Source: Candidatus Woesearchaeota archaeon UBA119 (GTDB taxonomy: Archaea > Nanobdellota > Nanobdellia > Woesearchaeales > UBA119). From it: DNA of 8,738 nucleotides. The notes below the pieces were generated by a model. The model saw only the letters and a list, made by a program, of their open reading frames with translations. It had not been told where the DNA came from and did not search any database. The DNA lies in assembly GCA_002505945.1 (NCBI GenBank), contig DAWM01000019.1:10219-18956 (forward strand). The letters run 5' to 3'. Within the stretch, counting starts at the first letter, position 1, and each line of letters begins with the position of its first letter. Shown one piece after another: positions 8,101-8,738 of this stretch. The position numbers and the translations under genes were made by a program.

Positions 8101-8738
8101 TTAATTCATTAGAGAATGAAACCAATTCCAGTGTTGAATCTGGGGTTGAGGCGAGTTTCACATTAGAGAATCTGCCGAACGGGAGCTATACATGGGATGT
8201 GAATTGTTCTGACCCTAACTCAAATTCTGATGTTAATGGGGCTCCAAAGACCTTCTATGTTGATCTGGAAGGGCCTGATGTGCAGTTGCATCATCCGAGT
8301 GATGACCAGCTATTCAACCAGAATGATATCTTGTTTAATTGGACTGCCACTGACTTTAATTCATCTGTAGAAGTTAGTTGCGACTTGTTCATAACTGATC
8401 CTGAAGGGGACATTACAGAAGAGAACATAACCAGCGTTTCAGGGCAAGTAAGCTCAAGTTATATTGAGAACCTTTCAGATGGAGAGCATTACTGGAATGT
8501 GAGCTGCACTGATGACCTGAATAATACTGATTATTCGGAAACATGGCGTTTCGTTGTCAACCAGCCTGATCTCTATATCAATACATCCTTGATTAGTTTC
8601 AACAACACTAATCCTGGCATTAATGAAACGATAAACATAACTGCAAATGTTTCCAATATTGGTGGGATTGATGCTTCAAATGCTGAGGTAGAGTTCTGGG
8701 ATGGCAGGCCGGATTACGGCGGGAGCTTAATAGGAAGC
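2055..8738 (+). CDS. Giant secreted multi-Ig-like repeat surface protein (3' end outside window)
   Basis: One frame runs without a stop from ATG 2055 to the window edge: 2228 residues are visible and the C-terminus is missing. Order of parts: signal peptide or anchor (1-26 or so); two Ig-like beta domains (32-119, 136-215); acidic linker; segment with Y-K-C...C-L-G-G-W (246-383); cysteine-rich segment (384-550); Ig-like repeats 1-2 (551-744); a non-repeat insert (745-1028); Ig-like repeats 3-14 (1029-2169); and the start of a CARDB-type domain (2170 on). Each repeat is 93-99 residues with a core of C-x-L-Y-I-N-G and Y-x-W-S-V-x-C-x-D. Composition is rich in Asn, Ser and Thr with very many N-x-S/T sequons, unlike the Lys/Glu-rich neighbours. 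A stalk, adhesin or S-layer-associated role outside the cell is the likely reading; the ligand is unknown and no catalytic motif is visible. Whether it ends in a membrane anchor cannot be seen. Confidence 0.95.
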   Translation, partial: MQKPKIIGGLLVVLVFIVLGNQSSFSEMQHADVSFAPLEKNVYGINERIEIGVLPKEINGIDVSNEYDLVMVKEDLRSKYFGELVFPLSLSFSEQGEYTILLIDNARREISRLGIVVSDEKAWGGVRKDVVDTGKEYPLLKINSNRLAKGEELVVSLVGGDIIDSSLELFIIHGDKSFKLLELSREVRFAPSGEGEYRVQLRDDGKVVDEKNFYVEEESNENEMLPERETERKEFNLSSLGQGKRLATIPMKIKNHKGQARQLRGEYGSSFRGEFVDVFNPTSRVNKIRFHNLKLNNLDGMKMEDIDNKEVWVNRDKSVQSFAIDPRALDFSYAQIELEAKGTALYKCEEYDFDAQECLGGWKKERDIVPGENYTIVLTPEDPLYSELNSSVGCSCSDSVNQQNSGTLSCSTFCSFNINIPNDATSFFLEEMKYDITVTVNTDGCTMTNAQQSGDFDHDQTHDDGDEATIGSSSYTSTTSTTWTNSSIAQSGSYSFTNLDCSNWPSYCTYYVYIDSSMDFQAPGRSRKSPSMSISVDAINYTINYTEAGSFSVTLDSPDNLFRTNATIQEFAYTPSDEDYSISNCSIYTNETSWSAKNTTYSITNGSQNTITAGFTNEGQYAWNVECWDSNGNDATSATNRTIIIDRTSPEITLVAPADEDTYTDSNVVSFIYNVSDDSDIDNCTLYINGSAEETDSSISKDQNQTINYNLENGDYTWSIGCRDEAGNFNQSSSRDLTVAVVKPIYYWNWYESSSNDCTTFPCEISLEQETDGTQNSISGTIAASSSELVVEAESPFMGANGAEVSTSNVLFSTYFQTSDSRIEVSWWLYILNSSNGEELICSNTGGTASSSGAATTGSCTPSSDKRLLSTDKLYYEMEFTNTHPAQSRDFNHLIDHASSFVNITGFTQLGNLEATKTSPSSTVYINQGESFTLSCNANCSAGTCLSTNMTAQTNASGSWSAISSSGVVSLNGSENNPHTMGDIFNTSNSTSFGLNGSSPGSTYIRCAAQSKYSTSYTESVEISVASTEAPEVNLSSPDNESWVNSSSITLEYIPSSYSEIANCSLYVDGVFNQTNSSPINNGGTNNFTLSSLEQKEYNWSVSCTDASSRTGNSSTWKFNVDYDEPYRIELNEPVDEFSTTSPDIEFNWTVYDNIASNMSCDVRINGSVNKTITAYNASPANTTIEGFEIGYYTWDVVCRDWANNSNTSITRSFNISDEPPYVSLYSPENESGTNETTVELTYNASDNFALDECELYINGAYNQSNQSELINGLNNFSVGFDEGIHNWSVTCYDNNGNNASTGNASLYVDLTKPNISLQAPAPEAYFTDSEVSFSYTPTDNYEDLNCTLYVDGIENDTSTISSGSQRDVTLDGYTDGVHYWNVSCTDIGGNINYSETRNFTINQTPVVEPISPLNNTHTNLSNVVLEYNVSDNDEIGSCSLFINGTFNQTNSTTISKGQENNFTLSSPSEGEYNWSVECNDSGAYSNSNTSYAWDFIVDRTGPNISLNLPENDYTINTTLYTFNWTAEDNFATGLLCNLSINDSVNGSNIESNNGAPTLYNVTGLRNGDFNWSVTCVDNATNTNTSESRNFTVLLSPRVNLTSPEDGDGDLFHDVTFKYIPSLGSENFTNCSLWLNGEENETEYDITANVENNFTVNLPDGKYDWNVKCYDTNNLSGMAQENWTYYVDSEVPYDIELTYPENDSTVERNNVSFKFIPKDKVSDEMSCDVYLTEEGSTYSIGSNLNATNGSEYTHYYTLSDGTYNWSVDCTDKAGNFNVSDTWYFDVLAPPNVTLVAPDNESWFNETDVNLTYFPSDDIQITGCALYINGSYDRPASFVLNKQNNTFELNDLSQGEYLWSVKCNDSDGNSFMPANKTFYVDNQTPQISLNHPTSSEELDSSSVIFNWTADDNLATELSCDLWINGSSNETNITSNNGAPTNFTIEGMDDGDYNWSVYCRDNAENSNQSSIENFSVQEPPKISLGDPVENYRNNSVNMTLFFTVTDNSGEISQCVLILNSLENETNSSVESGVEASFTLENLPNGSYTWDVNCSDPNSNSDVNGAPKTFYVDLEGPDVQLHHPSDDQLFNQNDILFNWTATDFNSSVEVSCDLFITDPEGDITEENITSVSGQVSSSYIENLSDGEHYWNVSCTDDLNNTDYSETWRFVVNQPDLYINTSLISFNNTNPGINETINITANVSNIGGIDASNAEVEFWDGRPDYGGSLIGS
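2148..2699 (+). other. Two N-terminal beta-sandwich-like domains of the giant protein
   Basis: Residues 32-119 and 136-215 each alternate short hydrophobic strands and end in an Ig-like edge pattern. The first has F-S-E-Q-G-E-Y-T-I-L-L-I and the second has A-P-S-G-E-G-E-Y-R-V-Q-L, both the common G-x-Y-x-(V/I)-x-L strand of Ig-like folds. Neither has a cysteine, and sequons are scarce, unlike the later repeats. They form a distinct membrane-proximal or N-terminal module. The fold is inferred from pattern only. Confidence 0.5.
2790..3203 (+). other. Segment with Y-K-C / C-x-G-x-W signature, recurrent in DPANN surface proteins
   Basis: Residues 246-383 follow an acidic linker. They contain F-A-I-D-P-R-A-L-D-F (an aiDPtxLxF-like motif), then L-Y-K-C (C348), Y-D-F-D-A-Q-E-C (C358), L-G-G-W, and N-Y-T-I-V-L-T-P-E-D-P. 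I remember the same order from other large DPANN surface proteins, where it appears as a conserved stretch of unknown function. C348 and C358 are the first cysteines in the chain and could form a small disulfide loop. Confidence 0.5.
3204..3704 (+). other. Cysteine-rich segment with an Asp/His cluster before the repeats
   Basis: Residues 384-550 hold seven cysteines (C394, C396, C410, C414, C445, C501, C508), including C-S-C and C-S-T-F-C-S-F, against exactly two in each later repeat. At residues 457-467 there is an acidic/histidine run, D-H-D-Q-T-H-D-D-G-D-E, followed by a Ser/Thr-rich stretch (about 469-492). The second half (about 493-550) is beta-like, with Y-S-F-T-N-L-D-C and Y-Y-V-Y-I-D. 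I do not recognise the family. Confidence 0.6.
3705..4286 (+). repeat. Ig-like repeats 1 and 2 of the giant protein
   Basis: Repeat 1 covers 3705-3992 and repeat 2 covers 3993-4286. Both carry the array core: N-C-S-I-Y ... A-W-N-V-E-C-W-D in repeat 1, and N-C-T-L-Y-I-N-G ... Y-T-W-S-I-G-C-R-D in repeat 2, each with two cysteines. They are joined by the linker I-D-R-T-S-P, of the same type as between later repeats. They are separated from repeats 3-14 by about 850 bases of non-repeat sequence. Confidence 0.85.
4287..4793 (+). other. Insert part A: unassigned domain between repeats 2 and 3
   Basis: Residues 745-913 break the repeat array. They begin with aromatic residues (I-Y-Y-W-N-W-Y-E), then D-C-T-T-F-P-C-E, and have a beta-rich body with W-W-L-Y-I-L-N-S, L-I-C-S-N-T and G-S-C-T-P. 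The segment ends in F-V-N-I-T-G-F-T-Q-L-G-N-L. There are four cysteines. The pattern could be a jelly-roll-like or other binding module, but I do not recognise it firmly. It is the best candidate here for a specific recognition domain. Confidence 0.55.
4794..5138 (+). other. Insert part B: distinct Ig-like domain with a four-cysteine pattern
   Basis: Residues 914-1028 form an Ig-like domain of a type different from the 14 repeats. It has I-N-Q-G-E-S-F-T-L-S-C-N-A-N-C, T-C-L-S, then N-G-S-S-P-G-S-T-Y-I-R-C-A-A-Q-S and V-E-I-S-V at the end. The Y-I-R-C near the C-terminal strand and the G-E-S-F-T-L-S-C strand are the two edges of a classical beta-sandwich pair. The extra N-C-x-x-x-x-C likely adds a second disulfide. 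Confidence 0.6.
5139..6263 (+). repeat. Ig-like repeats 3-6 (first four-domain block)
   Basis: The four repeats lie at 5139-5420, 5421-5705, 5706-5984 and 5985-6263. Repeat 3 has P-D-N-E-S-W and N-C-S-L-Y-V-D-G. Repeat 4 is of a second type, with F-N-W-T-V-Y-D-N and S-C-D-V-R-I-N-G. Repeats 5 and 6 are of the first type. Each has one cysteine in the middle strand and one in the W-(S/N/D)-V-x-C-x-D strand near the end. Repeat 6 ends in D-G-V-H-Y-W-N-V-S-C-T-D and Y-S-E-T-R, which recurs in repeat 14. Confidence 0.9.
6264..7412 (+). repeat. Ig-like repeats 7-10 (second four-domain block)
   Basis: The four repeats lie at 6264-6551, 6552-6836, 6837-7118 and 7119-7412. Repeat 7 resembles repeat 3 (F-N-Q-T-N-S, N-N-F-T-L-S-S, E-Y-N-W-S-V). 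Repeat 8 is of the F-N-W-T-A-E-D-N type and carries S-N-N-G-A-P-T. Repeat 10 has S-C-D-V-Y-L-T-E-E-G in place of the I-N-G turn and L-S-D-G-T-Y-N-W-S-V-D-C-T-D. The types alternate first, second, first, second through this block. Confidence 0.9.
7413..8561 (+). repeat. Ig-like repeats 11-14 (third four-domain block)
   Basis: The four repeats lie at 7413-7694, 7695-7979, 7980-8264 and 8265-8561. Repeat 11 shares P-D-N-E-S-W with repeat 3. Repeat 12 shares F-N-W-T-A-D-D-N-L-A-T and S-N-N-G-A-P-T with repeat 8. Repeat 13 starts E-P-P-K-I-S-L, like repeat 5 (E-P-P-Y-V-S-L). Repeat 14 shares S-C-D-L-F-I-T with repeat 10 and H-Y-W-N-V-S-C-T-D with repeat 6. The alternation of the two types continues. 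Confidence 0.9.
8562..8738 (+). other. CARDB-type domain of the giant protein (partial)
   Basis: From residue 2170 the sequence changes from the repeat pattern to P-D-L-Y-I-N, I-N-E-T-I-N-I-T-A-N-V-S-N-I-G-G, N-A-E-V-E-F-W-D-G and G-G-S-L-I-G. This matches the CARDB family (PF07705), a beta-sandwich found in archaeal and bacterial surface proteins, which typically starts with P-D-L and has V-x-N-x-G followed by V-x-F-(Y/W)-x-G. The window ends about 59 residues in. Confidence 0.8.

Noticed and set aside
3705..8561. CRISPR array or DNA-level tandem repeat
   Set aside because: The periodicity is at protein level (about 285 bases, diverged). No short identical direct repeats with regular spacers are present.

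Overview
The window reads as one left-to-right transcription unit, most likely from a DPANN-type archaeon (Woesearchaeota/Pacearchaeota-like). Three things suggest this: a very large secreted protein built from Asn/Ser/Thr-rich Ig-like repeats ending in a CARDB-type domain, a family-typical coiled-coil protein beginning MWPFKKK with an IGELR motif, and GGTGA/AAGGA-type ribosome binding sites. The lineage is judged from remembered family patterns, not from a search.

Layout. Positions 1-508 hold the 3' part of a gene for a Lys/Glu-rich protein with a C-terminal domain resembling DUF5752. Positions 486-1079 hold a second Lys/Glu-rich, probably coiled-coil protein whose start overlaps the first gene by 23 bases. 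After a 69-base gap, 1149-2045 encodes a 298-residue cysteine-free coiled-coil protein. Nine bases later, at 2055, a giant open frame starts and runs to the window edge (8738) without a stop: 2228 residues are visible and the C-terminus lies outside. No minus-strand gene, RNA gene, mobile element or CRISPR array is supported.

The giant protein has, in order: a signal peptide or N-terminal anchor; two short Ig-like beta domains; a segment with a Y-K-C...C-x-G-x-W signature; a cysteine-rich segment; Ig-like repeats 1-2; a two-part non-repeat insert; Ig-like repeats 3-14; and the start of a CARDB-type domain. All fourteen repeats carry exactly two cysteines at equivalent places, and sequons (N-x-S/T) are very dense. 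This points to a disulfide-stapled, N-glycosylated stalk outside the cell. Repeats 3-14 appear to have a higher-order order: three consecutive blocks of four domains (1125, 1149 and 1149 bases) in which corresponding positions resemble one another.

How the genes may work together is inference. The three upstream products are charged, helical, cysteine-free and apparently cytoplasmic, while the fourth is a secreted adhesin-like or cell-surface protein. The close spacing of the third and fourth genes suggests co-expression, but no enzymatic pathway is visible.
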